A program made the translations under genes and the position numbers. The notes below the pieces were generated by a model. It did no database searches. It was not told where the DNA came from and saw nothing but the letters and a program-made list of their open reading frames with translations. A DNA stretch of 64,000 nt from Streptomyces brevispora (lineage in GTDB: Bacteria; Actinomycetota; Actinomycetes; Streptomycetales; Streptomycetaceae): positions 682,001 through 746,000 of the forward strand of contig NZ_VIWW01000001.1 of assembly GCF_007829885.1 (NCBI RefSeq). Direction: 5' to 3'. How positions within the stretch are numbered: the first letter of the stretch is position 1; each line of letters begins with the position of its first letter. Below, in pieces: positions 25,301 through 34,414 of the stretch.

Positions 25301-25382
25301 GAGGACCATTCTACTGGCGGTGTCCAACCACTTCTCCGCCTGCTCCCACCGCGGTTGCCGGAACCTCGCCCAGCGCCCCTGA
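25299..25382 (+). CDS. possible 27-residue small ORF, antisense to the ABC-F leader
   Basis: ATG 25299 with an ideal AAGGAG 7 nt ahead, ending TGA 25382. The peptide starts MRTILLAVSNHFSACS and contains three Cys-type/His residues. It overlaps the reverse-strand leader candidate, so at most one may be real. No downstream gene is near enough to be clearly controlled. Confidence 0.25.
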   Translation: MRTILLAVSNHFSACSHRGCRNLAQRP

Positions 25383-25735
25383 TCCGTTCCACCCGGTGAG
25401 GAGGAGGGGCAGTGCGGTGCGAACCGTCCAACCGTCGGCCCGTGGTTACCCGGCCGGCCCGGCGACTCCCGAGGCCGTGCCGCTGCCGCGAGCGGGGCAG
25501 CGGGTGGCGCCACGCGGTTCGACGACGACGCCGCGCCGGCCGGGGACGGCCGGATCCAGGAGACGTTCCAGGGCCGGGTCACCCCGGAGTCCCGCGACAC
25601 CCTCCGCCGACCTGCGGGAACCGCCTGCGCACCGGCGTTGGACAGGGCGTTGTCAGTACCCGGTGCAAGACTGAGACGCGGATCACATACGCGTCGGGGG
25701 CGGGACCCTGAGCGACACGAGAAGGAGTGAGCGCG

Positions 25736-26149
25736 ATGGCAGGCGCAGCGGCAGGCGTTCCGTCGATTTATCCGACGGTTCTCTACGACGACGCGAAGGC
25801 GGCGATCAAAACGCTGACGGAGGGCCTCGGCTTCACCGAGGAAGCGGTGTACGAGGGCGAGAACGGCGCCGTGCTGCATGCCGAGCTGTCCTGCGGGAAC
25901 GGCAGGGTGATGCTGGGTTCCAAGGGCCGCGAGGGGATTTTCGCCCAGGCGATGCGGGGGTCCGGGCCGGTCGGCGTCTATGTGGTGGTCGACGAGGTCG
26001 ACGCGCACCATGCGCGGGCGGTGGAGCACGGGGTGGAGATCCTGATGCCGCCCACCGACCAGGACTACGGCTCGCGGGACTACATGGCGCGGGACGCGGA
26101 GGGCAATGTGTGGAGTTTCGGGACGTACGCCCCGGGGTCGGCCGGCTGA
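25736..26149 (+). CDS. VOC family (glyoxalase-like) protein
   Basis: 137 residues with the paired beta-alpha-beta-beta-beta modules of the VOC fold: YPTVLYDDAKAAIKTLTEGL, LHAELSCGNGRVMLGS, VGVYVVVDEVDAHHARAVEH and the closing RDAEGNVWSFGTY with the metal-type Glu. ATG 25736 has AAGGAG at 25722-25727; GTG 25727 is less likely. Substrate unknown. Confidence 0.85.
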   Translation: MAGAAAGVPSIYPTVLYDDAKAAIKTLTEGLGFTEEAVYEGENGAVLHAELSCGNGRVMLGSKGREGIFAQAMRGSGPVGVYVVVDEVDAHHARAVEHGVEILMPPTDQDYGSRDYMARDAEGNVWSFGTYAPGSAG

Positions 26150-26154
26150 GCGGA

Positions 26155-26194
26155 CGGTCCGGTCGCCCCGGGTCTCCCCCGGCCGACCGGACCG
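26155..26194. terminator. bidirectional terminator between VOC and HEAT-like genes
   Basis: CGGTCCGGTCG (26155-26165) pairs with CGACCGGACCG (26184-26194), an 11-bp stem 5 nt after the VOC stop and 10 nt from the end of the convergent gene. Confidence 0.7.
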
Positions 26195-26204
26195 CCCGTC
26201 CGGC

Positions 26205-27590
26205 TCAGGCGCCGCCGGTGTGCACCTGGAACGCCGCTTTGCGGACCGCTTTGGCAAGTGCGGGGTCGGGGTGTGCGGCGGCCAGCGCCACCAGGACCTG
26301 CACGGTGCGCGGATGGCCGATGGCCCGTACCTCGTCGAGCAGGGCCGGGACGCTGCCCTGCACGGCGGAGTCGAGGTGGCGGACCAGCAGCGCCGCCTCG
26401 CCGTGGTCGGCCACGGCCGCCGCGGTGTCCACCCAGAGCCAGGTGGCCTCCTCCCGGCTGAGGACCTCCTGGGCATCCTCGGGGTCGGCCCCGTCGTACT
26501 CGGCGAGCCAGAGCAGCGCGTAGGGGCGCAGCGACGGATCGGCCACGACGGAACGCACCTCGGGCTCGGCCGGTGCGCCGACGACACGGAGCGCCTCGAA
26601 GGCGAGCCCGCGCAGCAGCGCGTCCTCGCCCCGGGCCACGCCGAGGAGTTCGGCGACGGCGCTGCCGACGGGGCGGGCGGCCAGCCAGGCACGGTATTCG
26701 GCACGGGCCGGTCCGGGGGTGAGCCGGGCGCAGCCGAGCAGCATGTCGGCGGCGGACTGCTCGATGTTCCCGGCCGGGCTCTGGGCGGCGACGCAGATCT
26801 GCTCCAGCTTGACCCAGACCGCCCAGTTGCCGAGCGGGGTGAGGGTGGCGTGCCCTGAGCCGAGGGTGAGCGCCCCGACGGCGGCCAGTCCCTCCAGGGC
26901 CCAGTCCAACAGGAGCGCGACCAGGGCCTCGGGGTGGGCGGTGGGCGGCGCCTCGGCGGGGGCGGGGAGCGGCTGCGGCCCGTACGGCACCTCGCAGCGC
27001 TCCTCGTGGAGTTCGGCGACGCGCTGGCCGAGGAGGTCGAGGAGGGCCGGCACGGTGACCGGGCCCGCCGAGAGCTGGAGGAGGGAGAGCACCTGGGGCA
27101 CGGCCTCGACGGCCTCGGCGACCGCGCTGGACTCTATGTCCTGCGGTGCGGCGTGGACGAGCGACCAGGCGTCGAAGAGCGCCACCCAGCCGCGGAGCAC
27201 GGCGGAGTCGTCGCGGTCCCAGGCGCGCAGCCGCCAGCCGGGCCGTGCGGTGTCGCCGTGCAGTTCGACGAGACCGGCGAGGCGGGCCCGGTCCCAGCCG
27301 GAGCGCACCTGGGCCGGGGACAACTCCAGCTCCGAAGCGGCCCGTTCGAGGGCCGTGGCGGCCAGGGGTGGTGTGCCGGGACGGGCGCCGCCGGCCGCCC
27401 AGCGGGCGATCCGCACAGCGTCGGCGAGGGCCGCCCTGGCCTGGCGGGCCAGTTCCGCCCGGGGCGGGGTGCCCTCGGGAGGGCGGGGCGCCGGCCTAGT
27501 GCGCCGGGTGATCACGGCCTTGCGAGCGGTGGCGAGGGGTCGCGGGCGGACAAGTCGCAGCCTGGAGTCGCGCGGGGTACGGGACGTCAC
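26205..27590 (-). CDS. hypothetical protein, HEAT-repeat-like C-terminus
   Basis: About 461 residues, Ala/Leu-rich and helical. The N-terminal 50 residues are basic. The C-terminal half has paired helices resembling HEAT repeats (ALLRGLAFEALRVVGAPAEP, ALLVRHLDSAVQGSVPALLD, RTVQVLVALAAAHPDPALA). No catalytic motif is visible; a protein-binding scaffold is possible. Start uncertain: GTG 27590, GTG 27515 or an earlier start up to 27665, none with a good ribosome site. The region beyond 27590 looks non-coding. Confidence 0.75.
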   Translation of the reverse strand: MTSRTPRDSRLRLVRPRPLATARKAVITRRTRPAPRPPEGTPPRAELARQARAALADAVRIARWAAGGARPGTPPLAATALERAASELELSPAQVRSGWDRARLAGLVELHGDTARPGWRLRAWDRDDSAVLRGWVALFDAWSLVHAAPQDIESSAVAEAVEAVPQVLSLLQLSAGPVTVPALLDLLGQRVAELHEERCEVPYGPQPLPAPAEAPPTAHPEALVALLLDWALEGLAAVGALTLGSGHATLTPLGNWAVWVKLEQICVAAQSPAGNIEQSAADMLLGCARLTPGPARAEYRAWLAARPVGSAVAELLGVARGEDALLRGLAFEALRVVGAPAEPEVRSVVADPSLRPYALLWLAEYDGADPEDAQEVLSREEATWLWVDTAAAVADHGEAALLVRHLDSAVQGSVPALLDEVRAIGHPRTVQVLVALAAAHPDPALAKAVRKAAFQVHTGGA

Positions 27591-27700
27591 GGGGAGCAGT
27601 CTTGCGTCTGACAGCCCGAAAGCCCAAACGGAACCCGAATCACCGGTGTCCCGGGACGTCCGCACCGTCTGGCACCAACCGGCCGAAGCGGTACATCAGC

Positions 27701-28828
27701 TCACATCAGGGGCGTGAGGAAGCGACGCAGCGCCTCTTCGTAGCGGAGCGGGTCGGCATTCCACATCGCCGCGTGCGGAGCCTGCGGTACGGCGTGCAGG
27801 GTGACCAGGTCGGGGCGGCGGGCGGCGAACCTCCGGGACGGCTGCCAGGGTGCCAGGGTGTCGTCGGGCCCGTGGAAGATCAGCGTGGGCACGTGCAGGG
27901 TGCGGGGCAGCGAGGCATCCAGGAGCCGGGTGCCGTGCAGTCCGGTCTGCCCCTGGGCGGCGCGGACCGCGAGGGGCAGCAGGGCGGACGGGACACCGCG
28001 GGCGGCGGCCAGGGCGCGAAGGGTGGTGGCCCAGTCCATGACCGGGGAGTCGAGGACGAGGCCGCTGATCCGGTCCCTGAGCGCGGAGTTGACGGACGCG
28101 TGGAGGGCCATGGAGGCGCCGGTGGACCAGCCGTGCAGCACGACCTTCTCGGCGCCGTAGCGCACGGCGAAGCGGATGGCCGCGTCCAGATCGCGCCATT
28201 CGGACTCGCCGAGGTGGCTGAGGCCGTCCGGGGAGCGCGGGGCTCCGGCGTCGCCGCGGTAGGCGAGGTCGAGCACCGGCAGCTGCTGTTCGTTCAGGAA
28301 GCCCAGCAGGTTCAGGGGGTGTTCCCGGGTGGTGCCGATGCCGTGCGCGGTGATGACCCAGGTGGCGCGGTGGCCGGGCACGAACCAGGCGGGCAGGGCG
28401 CCGAGTTCGCCGGTGATCTCGACCTCGCGGTGTTCGAGGCCGAGGGCCGTGGTGGGGTCACCGCTGTGCAGCTCGGGCGCGATGCGGACCTTGGCCCCGG
28501 GGCGCAGGGTGCCGCGGTTGACGCGTTCCAGCCGGCGCACGACGGTGTCGGCGGCTGTGTGGGCCTGGTCGATCACCGGGCCGACGACGGCATGGACGCC
28601 GTCACCGACCAGCCCGTAGGTGCCGGGCCGCAGCGCGGCGAAGGACCGGGTCAGTGTGACCTGTCCCGCCGCCGTCGCATGCACGGTGAGTCTGCGGTCG
28701 GCGGGAAAGGGACGTCCGGACGGCGCCCGGAGGGCGACGTCGCTTGCGTACCGGCCGGCCGCGACCGCTGCCGCACCGGCGCCGAGGATGGAGGTGACGG
28801 CTGCTGCCGTCGCGGTAACCGGGCGCAC
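27701..28828 (-). CDS. alpha/beta hydrolase
   Basis: 375 residues from GTG 28828. The N-terminus carries an Ala-rich hydrophobic stretch (AAVTSILGAGAAAVAAGRYA), perhaps a membrane anchor. The hydrolase core has the nucleophile elbow GWSTGASMA, an acid in FHGPDDTLAP and His in APHAAMW. About 150 residues precede the core, longer than a minimal hydrolase. Substrate unknown. Confidence 0.87.
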   Translation of the reverse strand: MRPVTATAAAVTSILGAGAAAVAAGRYASDVALRAPSGRPFPADRRLTVHATAAGQVTLTRSFAALRPGTYGLVGDGVHAVVGPVIDQAHTAADTVVRRLERVNRGTLRPGAKVRIAPELHSGDPTTALGLEHREVEITGELGALPAWFVPGHRATWVITAHGIGTTREHPLNLLGFLNEQQLPVLDLAYRGDAGAPRSPDGLSHLGESEWRDLDAAIRFAVRYGAEKVVLHGWSTGASMALHASVNSALRDRISGLVLDSPVMDWATTLRALAAARGVPSALLPLAVRAAQGQTGLHGTRLLDASLPRTLHVPTLIFHGPDDTLAPWQPSRRFAARRPDLVTLHAVPQAPHAAMWNADPLRYEEALRRFLTPLM

Positions 28829-28939
28829 GGCTTCAGTGTCGTGGGCACGCCCGCACTCGGCCAGCGGGCGGGGGCCGTCCGGTGGCCTCCCGTGGCCGAC
28901 CCGTCCCGCAGGCCCCTCCCCGTTCCGGCGCCCCGCCCG

Positions 28940-28993
28940 AAGGGGTACGGGAAGGGCCCGCGGGGAGACTCAGCCCGGCTGCCCGTACCCCTT
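28940..28993 (-). terminator. 12-bp inverted repeat straddling the aldolase stop
   Basis: AAGGGGTACGGG (28940-28951) pairs with CCCGTACCCCTT (28982-28993). The second arm is inside the last aldolase codons and the first lies beyond the stop; spacer 30 nt. Confidence 0.55.
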
Positions 28994-29647
28994 GAGCGCT
29001 TCCTGGACGTCGCTCAGCTGGTCCGGAGTGAGCAGGGCCGGGGAACGGCCGGGTACGGCGCTCGCGGCGAGCCAGAGGCGGCACAGCCATTCGAGCTGGG
29101 CGGTGCGGTCGTACGCCTCGTCGAGGGTGGCTCCGTAGGTGACGGTTCCGTGGTTGCCGAGCAGGCAGCCGGTGCGGTCCCGCAGGGCCGCCACCATGTT
29201 CCCGGCCAGTTCGTCGGTGCCGTACCGGGCATAGGCGGCGACGCGGACGGGACCGCCCAGCAGCGCGGCCGCGTAGTGGATCGGCGGCACCTCGGAGACC
29301 AGCGTGGAGACGGCCGTGGCGTGCACCGCGTGGGTGTGCACGACGGCGGCGGCCCCGGTGTTCCGGTAGACCGCGAGATGGAGCGGCAGTTCACTGGTCG
29401 GGGCCAGCTCGCCGAGGACCCGGTTGCCGTGCAGGTCGACACCGACCGCGTCCTCGGGGCGGAGCCGGTCGTACGGCACACCGCTCGGGGTGACCAGCAC
29501 CATTCCGCCGACCCGTGCCGAGACATTGCCCGAGGTCCCGACGACCAGACCGTCGGCCGCCGTCCTGCGGGCGGTCGCGACGACCGCCTCCCACGCCTGT
29601 TCGATGTCCCGGGTCTGTCCGACCGGGCCCCGCCGCTGTTCGCTCAT
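28970..29647 (-). CDS. class II aldolase/adducin family protein
   Basis: 225 residues with the L-fuculose/ribulose-phosphate aldolase fold: GTSGNVSARV (phosphate loop), the zinc-binding VVHTHAVHATAVS and NHGTVTYGATLDEAY. Members cleave sugar phosphates or epimerise them; the C-terminal extension (PALLTPDQLSDVQEAL) is family-typical. Single gene starting ATG 29645-29647. Substrate not determined. Confidence 0.87.
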   Translation of the reverse strand: MSEQRRGPVGQTRDIEQAWEAVVATARRTAADGLVVGTSGNVSARVGGMVLVTPSGVPYDRLRPEDAVGVDLHGNRVLGELAPTSELPLHLAVYRNTGAAAVVHTHAVHATAVSTLVSEVPPIHYAAALLGGPVRVAAYARYGTDELAGNMVAALRDRTGCLLGNHGTVTYGATLDEAYDRTAQLEWLCRLWLAASAVPGRSPALLTPDQLSDVQEALKGYGQPG

Positions 29648-29813
29648 ACGAAGATCCTTTCCACCGATGAGCGGCTCATGTTTTCACCGCCTCGGAGAGT
29701 CGGCCGGACCTCGAAATCGGGGCCCACACCGGCCTGCGCCCCTCCCCCGCTGTCGGATCACGGTCAAATGGAGCGACGACACTCCGACGAGAGTCACCAC
29801 AACGCCCTGTTCA

Positions 29814-29835
29814 GTTCATCTTCCGTTCACTCAAG
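29814..29835 (+). promoter_or_regulatory. PHO box (PhoP site) before the phosphate transporter
   Basis: Two directly adjacent 11-bp units, GTTCATCTTCC and GTTCACTCAAG, match the streptomycete PHO box layout (GTTCA core every 11 bp). They lie 48 nt before the pit start. Confidence 0.6.
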
Positions 29836-29882
29836 TTGCCTACGGTCCACGTGCCACTGACGTCGAACGATTGCCTGGGTAA

Positions 29883-31151
<1,269 letters not shown>

Positions 31152-31176
31152 GAGCGTCCGGGAAGGACACATCCCC

Positions 31177-31410
31177 ATGAACATCGACTGGGCAGCACTC
31201 GGCACCGTCTTCGGTGTCTCGCTCGTCGCCACCGTCGCCCTGGTGACTCTCTTCACCCTGGGCATCGTCGGCCTCTCCAGGCAGCCGGAACCGGCCGCGC
31301 AGGGCGGCCGGGGCGGCGGGTCGCTGATGCTGGCCCGCGCCGGCGCGTACGTCTGCTTCGGACTGTGCGCGGCAGCGGTGGCCTACGGCATCTATCTGAT
31401 CGTCGCCTGA
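31177..31410 (+). CDS. small two-helix membrane protein
   Basis: 77 residues: helices LGTVFGVSLVATVALVTLFTLGIV and ARAGAYVCFGLCAAAVAYGIYLIV joined by a Gly/Gln loop. GGAAGGA precedes ATG 31177. It is cotranscribed with the Pit gene and probably supports it; no known motif. Confidence 0.8.
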   Translation: MNIDWAALGTVFGVSLVATVALVTLFTLGIVGLSRQPEPAAQGGRGGGSLMLARAGAYVCFGLCAAAVAYGIYLIVA

Positions 31411-31451
31411 CAGCCTCCGGGCCCCCACGGGCTCCCGTCGCACTCCAGCCG

Positions 31452-31490
31452 CATCGGGCCGGACGCACCTCGTGTGCGTCCGGCCCGATG
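31452..31490 (+). terminator. 17-bp stem terminator of the pit operon
   Basis: A perfect stem, 31452-31468 with 31474-31490, loop CTCGT, 42 nt after the small membrane protein stop. It separates the pit operon from the riboswitch. Confidence 0.9.
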
Positions 31491-31534
31491 TGCGTCTCAG
31501 CACACTGCACCTTCGCAGGTCAACGGCGGGTTGA

Positions 31535-31740
31535 CTGACGTTCGCGGAGCGTGGTGGACTGCCGGAGCCATTACGGCGACAGCAGAGGAAGCCGGTGCGA
31601 ATCCGGCGCGGTCCCGCCACTGTCACCGGGGAGCAGTCCCCCACCACCGGAACGTCACGGTCCACGCCAAGTGGACTGGAAGACCGGGGGAACTGCGGAT
31701 CCGGGAGCCAGGAGACTCTCGTCGCCGGTCACGTCGAACC
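31535..31740 (+). promoter_or_regulatory. cobalamin riboswitch
   Basis: The B12 box region 31585-31622 (GAGGAAGCCGGTGCGAATCC then CGCGGTCCCGCCACTGT) and the 3' signature GGGAGCCAGGAGACTCTC are characteristic. GACGT (31537-31541) and ACGTC (31731-31735) can close the outer stem. It precedes cobD and should repress the operon when adenosylcobalamin is plentiful; control of translation through the following ribosome site is the likelier mode because no U-run terminator is seen. Confidence 0.93.
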
Positions 31741-31772
31741 AGGGCGCGGACCCTGAGTGAGGACATATCGCC

Positions 31773-31859
31773 ATGCCCGGCTGCCGTGCGTCCGTTCCTG
31801 TGTCGCCCCTTCCACCAGTTGACCGTACGAAGGTCCTTCGAGGCGCAACGGCCGGCTGA
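31773..31859 (+). CDS. possible 28-residue leader ORF between riboswitch and cobD
   Basis: ATG 31773 with GAGGA 9 nt ahead, ending TGA 31857-31859, three nt before the cobD GTG. CobD has no good ribosome site of its own, so coupling through this ORF is plausible. The peptide starts MPGCRASVPVSPLPP and has no recognised motif. Confidence 0.4.
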   Translation: MPGCRASVPVSPLPPVDRTKVLRGATAG

Positions 31860-31862
31860 ACC

Positions 31863-32876
31863 GTGCGTGCCGATCGCGTCTTCGCGTACGGCGCCACGGC
31901 CGGGCTGATCGGCGATCTGCTGCTCGGTGACCCCCGCCGGGGACATCCGGTCGCCGCCTTCGGGCGGGCCGCGGCAGGCGTCGAACGCCGTCTGTGGCGT
32001 GACCACCGCGGGTGGGGCGCACTGCACACCCTGGTCTGCGCCGGAGGCGCCGCCGGGGGTGCCGCGCTGGCCGCCCGAGCGCTGCGCCACCACCCCGCCG
32101 CGTCCGTGGCCCTGACCGCCGCCGCCACCTGGTCCGTCGTCGGCGGTACGTCGCTGGGGCGCGAGGCCCGGTCCATCGGCGACGCCCTGGCCGCGGGGGA
32201 CCTCGGCCTGGCCCGTGAACGGCTGCCGCGTCTGTGCGGCCGCGACCCGCAGTCCCTGGACGGACCGCAGATCGCCCGCGCCGTGGTGGAGTCCGTCGCC
32301 GAGAACACCTCGGACGCCGTGGTCGGCGCCCTGGTGTGGGGTGCGCTGGGCGGGGTCCCCGGACTCGTCGGCTTCCGGGCCGCCAACACCCTCGATGCCA
32401 TGGTCGGCCACAAGTCGCCCCGCTACCGGCGCTACGGCTGGGCCTCGGCCCGCCTCGACGACCTCGCGGGCTGGCCCGGCGCCCGGCTGACGGCCCTGCT
32501 CGCCGTCGCCGCCGGGGGACGGCCCCGGGGCGCGCTGCGGGCCTGGCGGGCGGACGCCGCCAAGCACCCGAGCCCCAACGCGGGCCCCGTGGAGGCCTCC
32601 TTCGCGGGCGCCCTCGGCGTACGGCTCGGCGGCACCCTCGCCTACGGCGGCCGGGTCGAGCACCGCCCCGTGCTCAACGGGGAGACCGGCCGGGCGGTGG
32701 GGACCGAGGACATCGAACGTGCCGTACGGCTGTCGCGCCGGGTCGGCGCGCTGGCCCTCGGCGTGAGCGTGGCGGCCCGTCTGGGCACGGGCGCGGCCGC
32801 ACGCCGGATCACCTCGACGCGCGGCACGGGGTCGCCTGCCCCGGGTACGCGCACCTCAGGACGGAGACCGACATGA
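31863..32876 (+). CDS. cobD: adenosylcobinamide-phosphate synthase CobD/CbiB
   Basis: 337 residues, membrane protein that joins the aminopropanol arm to adenosylcobyric acid. Family text: GDLLLGDPRRGHPVAAFGRA at the start, VESVAENTSDAVVGALVWGA and RAANTLDAMVGHKSPRYRRYGW in the middle, and KHPSPNAGPVEASFAGALGV. GTG start 31863 lacks a ribosome site. First cob gene after the riboswitch; overlaps cobQ by 4 nt. Confidence 0.93.
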   Translation: MRADRVFAYGATAGLIGDLLLGDPRRGHPVAAFGRAAAGVERRLWRDHRGWGALHTLVCAGGAAGGAALAARALRHHPAASVALTAAATWSVVGGTSLGREARSIGDALAAGDLGLARERLPRLCGRDPQSLDGPQIARAVVESVAENTSDAVVGALVWGALGGVPGLVGFRAANTLDAMVGHKSPRYRRYGWASARLDDLAGWPGARLTALLAVAAGGRPRGALRAWRADAAKHPSPNAGPVEASFAGALGVRLGGTLAYGGRVEHRPVLNGETGRAVGTEDIERAVRLSRRVGALALGVSVAARLGTGAAARRITSTRGTGSPAPGTRTSGRRPT

Positions 32877-34414
32877 GCGGCGGACTGCTGGTCGCCGGGA
32901 CCACCTCGGACGCGGGCAAGAGCGTCGTCACGGCGGGCATCTGCCGCTGGCTGGTGCGCCGGGGCGTGAAGGTCGCGCCGTTCAAGGCGCAGAACATGTC
33001 GCTGAACTCCTTCGTCACCCGGGAGGGCGCCGAGATCGGCCGCGCCCAGGCCATGCAGGCCCAGGCCGCCCGGGTGGAGCCGACCGCGCTGATGAACCCG
33101 GTGCTGCTCAAGCCCGGCAGCGACCGCTCCAGCCAGGTCGTCCTGATGGGGCGCGCGGTCGGCGAGATGAGCGCCCGCGGCTACCACGGCGGCAGGCAGG
33201 AACAGCTTCTGTCCACCGTCGTGGACTGCCTGGAGCAGCTCCGGGGCACGTATGACGCCGTGATCTGCGAGGGTGCGGGCAGTCCGGCCGAGATCAATCT
33301 GCGGCGCACGGACATCGTGAACATGGGCATCGCACGGGCGGCACGCTTCCCGGTGGTGATCGTCGGGGACATCGACCGCGGCGGCGTCTTCGCCTCGTTC
33401 TTCGGTACGACGGCCCTGCTCGCCGCCGAGGACCAGGCGCTGATCGCCGGCTATCTGGTCAACAAGTTCCGCGGCGACGTGTCACTGCTCGAACCCGGCC
33501 TGGACATGCTGCGCGATCTCACCGGACGGCCGACGTACGGGGTGCTGCCGTTCACCCACGGCCTCGGCATCGACGAGGAGGACGGGCTGCGGGTCTCGCT
33601 GCGCGGCACCGTACGGGAGTCGGCCGTCGCCCCGCCGCACGGCGAGGACGTCCTGCGCGTCGCCGTGTGCGCGGTTCCCCTGATGTCGAACTTCACCGAC
33701 GTCGACGCGCTGGCCGCCGAGCCGGGCGTCATCGTGCGGTTCGTGGACCGGGCCGAGGAACTGACCGACGCCGACCTCGTCGTCGTGCCCGGCACCCGCG
33801 GCACCGTGAAGGCGCTGGCCTGGCTGCGCGAGCGCGGGCTCGCCGACGCGCTGCTGCGGCGTGCCGCCGAGAGGCGCCCGGTCCTCGGCATCTGCGGCGG
33901 CTACCAGCTCCTCGGCGAACACATCGAGGACGAGGTGGAGTCGCGCGCCGGGCACGTCGACGCACTCGGGCTGCTGCCCGTACGCATCCGGTTCGACCGA
34001 GAGAAGACCCTCGCCCGGCCGGTCGGCGAGGCGCTCGGCGCCCCCGTCGAGGGGTACGAGATCCACCACGGCGTCGCCGACGTGCGGGGCGGCGAGCCCT
34101 TCCTCACCGACGGGCGGGGCCGGCGCCTCGACGGCTGCCGGTCCGGCGCCGTGTGGGGCACGCACTGGCACGGCTCGCTGGAGAGCGACGCGTTCCGCCG
34201 CCGCTTCCTGACCGAGATCGCACGGGCCGCCGGCCGCCGCTTCGTGCCCGCCCCCGACACCTGTTTCGCCGAGCTGCGCGAGGAACAGCTCGACCGCCTC
34301 GGCGACCTCATCGAAGAACACGCGGACACCGATGCGCTGTGGCGACTCATCGAGTCGGGCGCACCGGCAGGACTTCCCTTCATCGCCCCCGGAGCACCTG
34401 GAGCACGCGCATGA
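32873..34414 (+). CDS. cobQ: cobyric acid synthase CobQ
   Basis: 513 residues from ATG 32873. It amidates adenosylcobyrinic acid a,c-diamide at four carboxylates. The ATP domain has GTTSDAGKSVVTAGICRW and FKAQNMSLNSF; the glutamine amidotransferase domain has nucleophile Cys in LGICGGYQLLG and His in GTHWHGSLE. ATGA overlap with cobD; overlaps cobN start by 4 nt. Confidence 0.95.
   Translation: MSGGLLVAGTTSDAGKSVVTAGICRWLVRRGVKVAPFKAQNMSLNSFVTREGAEIGRAQAMQAQAARVEPTALMNPVLLKPGSDRSSQVVLMGRAVGEMSARGYHGGRQEQLLSTVVDCLEQLRGTYDAVICEGAGSPAEINLRRTDIVNMGIARAARFPVVIVGDIDRGGVFASFFGTTALLAAEDQALIAGYLVNKFRGDVSLLEPGLDMLRDLTGRPTYGVLPFTHGLGIDEEDGLRVSLRGTVRESAVAPPHGEDVLRVAVCAVPLMSNFTDVDALAAEPGVIVRFVDRAEELTDADLVVVPGTRGTVKALAWLRERGLADALLRRAAERRPVLGICGGYQLLGEHIEDEVESRAGHVDALGLLPVRIRFDREKTLARPVGEALGAPVEGYEIHHGVADVRGGEPFLTDGRGRRLDGCRSGAVWGTHWHGSLESDAFRRRFLTEIARAAGRRFVPAPDTCFAELREEQLDRLGDLIEEHADTDALWRLIESGAPAGLPFIAPGAPGARA

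Larger units (their letters stand above)
25214..25735. other. long divergent region, ABC-F leader and unresolved sequence
   Basis: 522 nt between ABC-F and VOC genes. Near ABC-F it holds the short-ORF/promoter region described separately and a GACGGCG (25233-25239) / CGCCGTC (25271-25277) inverted repeat. The 25383-25720 part stays open in several frames on both strands but gives Arg/Pro-rich text without family features. I call no gene there. Confidence 0.5.

Noticed and set aside
25383..25720. Possible Arg/Pro-rich proteins in the ABC-F/VOC gap
   Set aside because: Several frames are open on both strands, which is normal at this GC content; none has a start, a ribosome site and plausible composition together.
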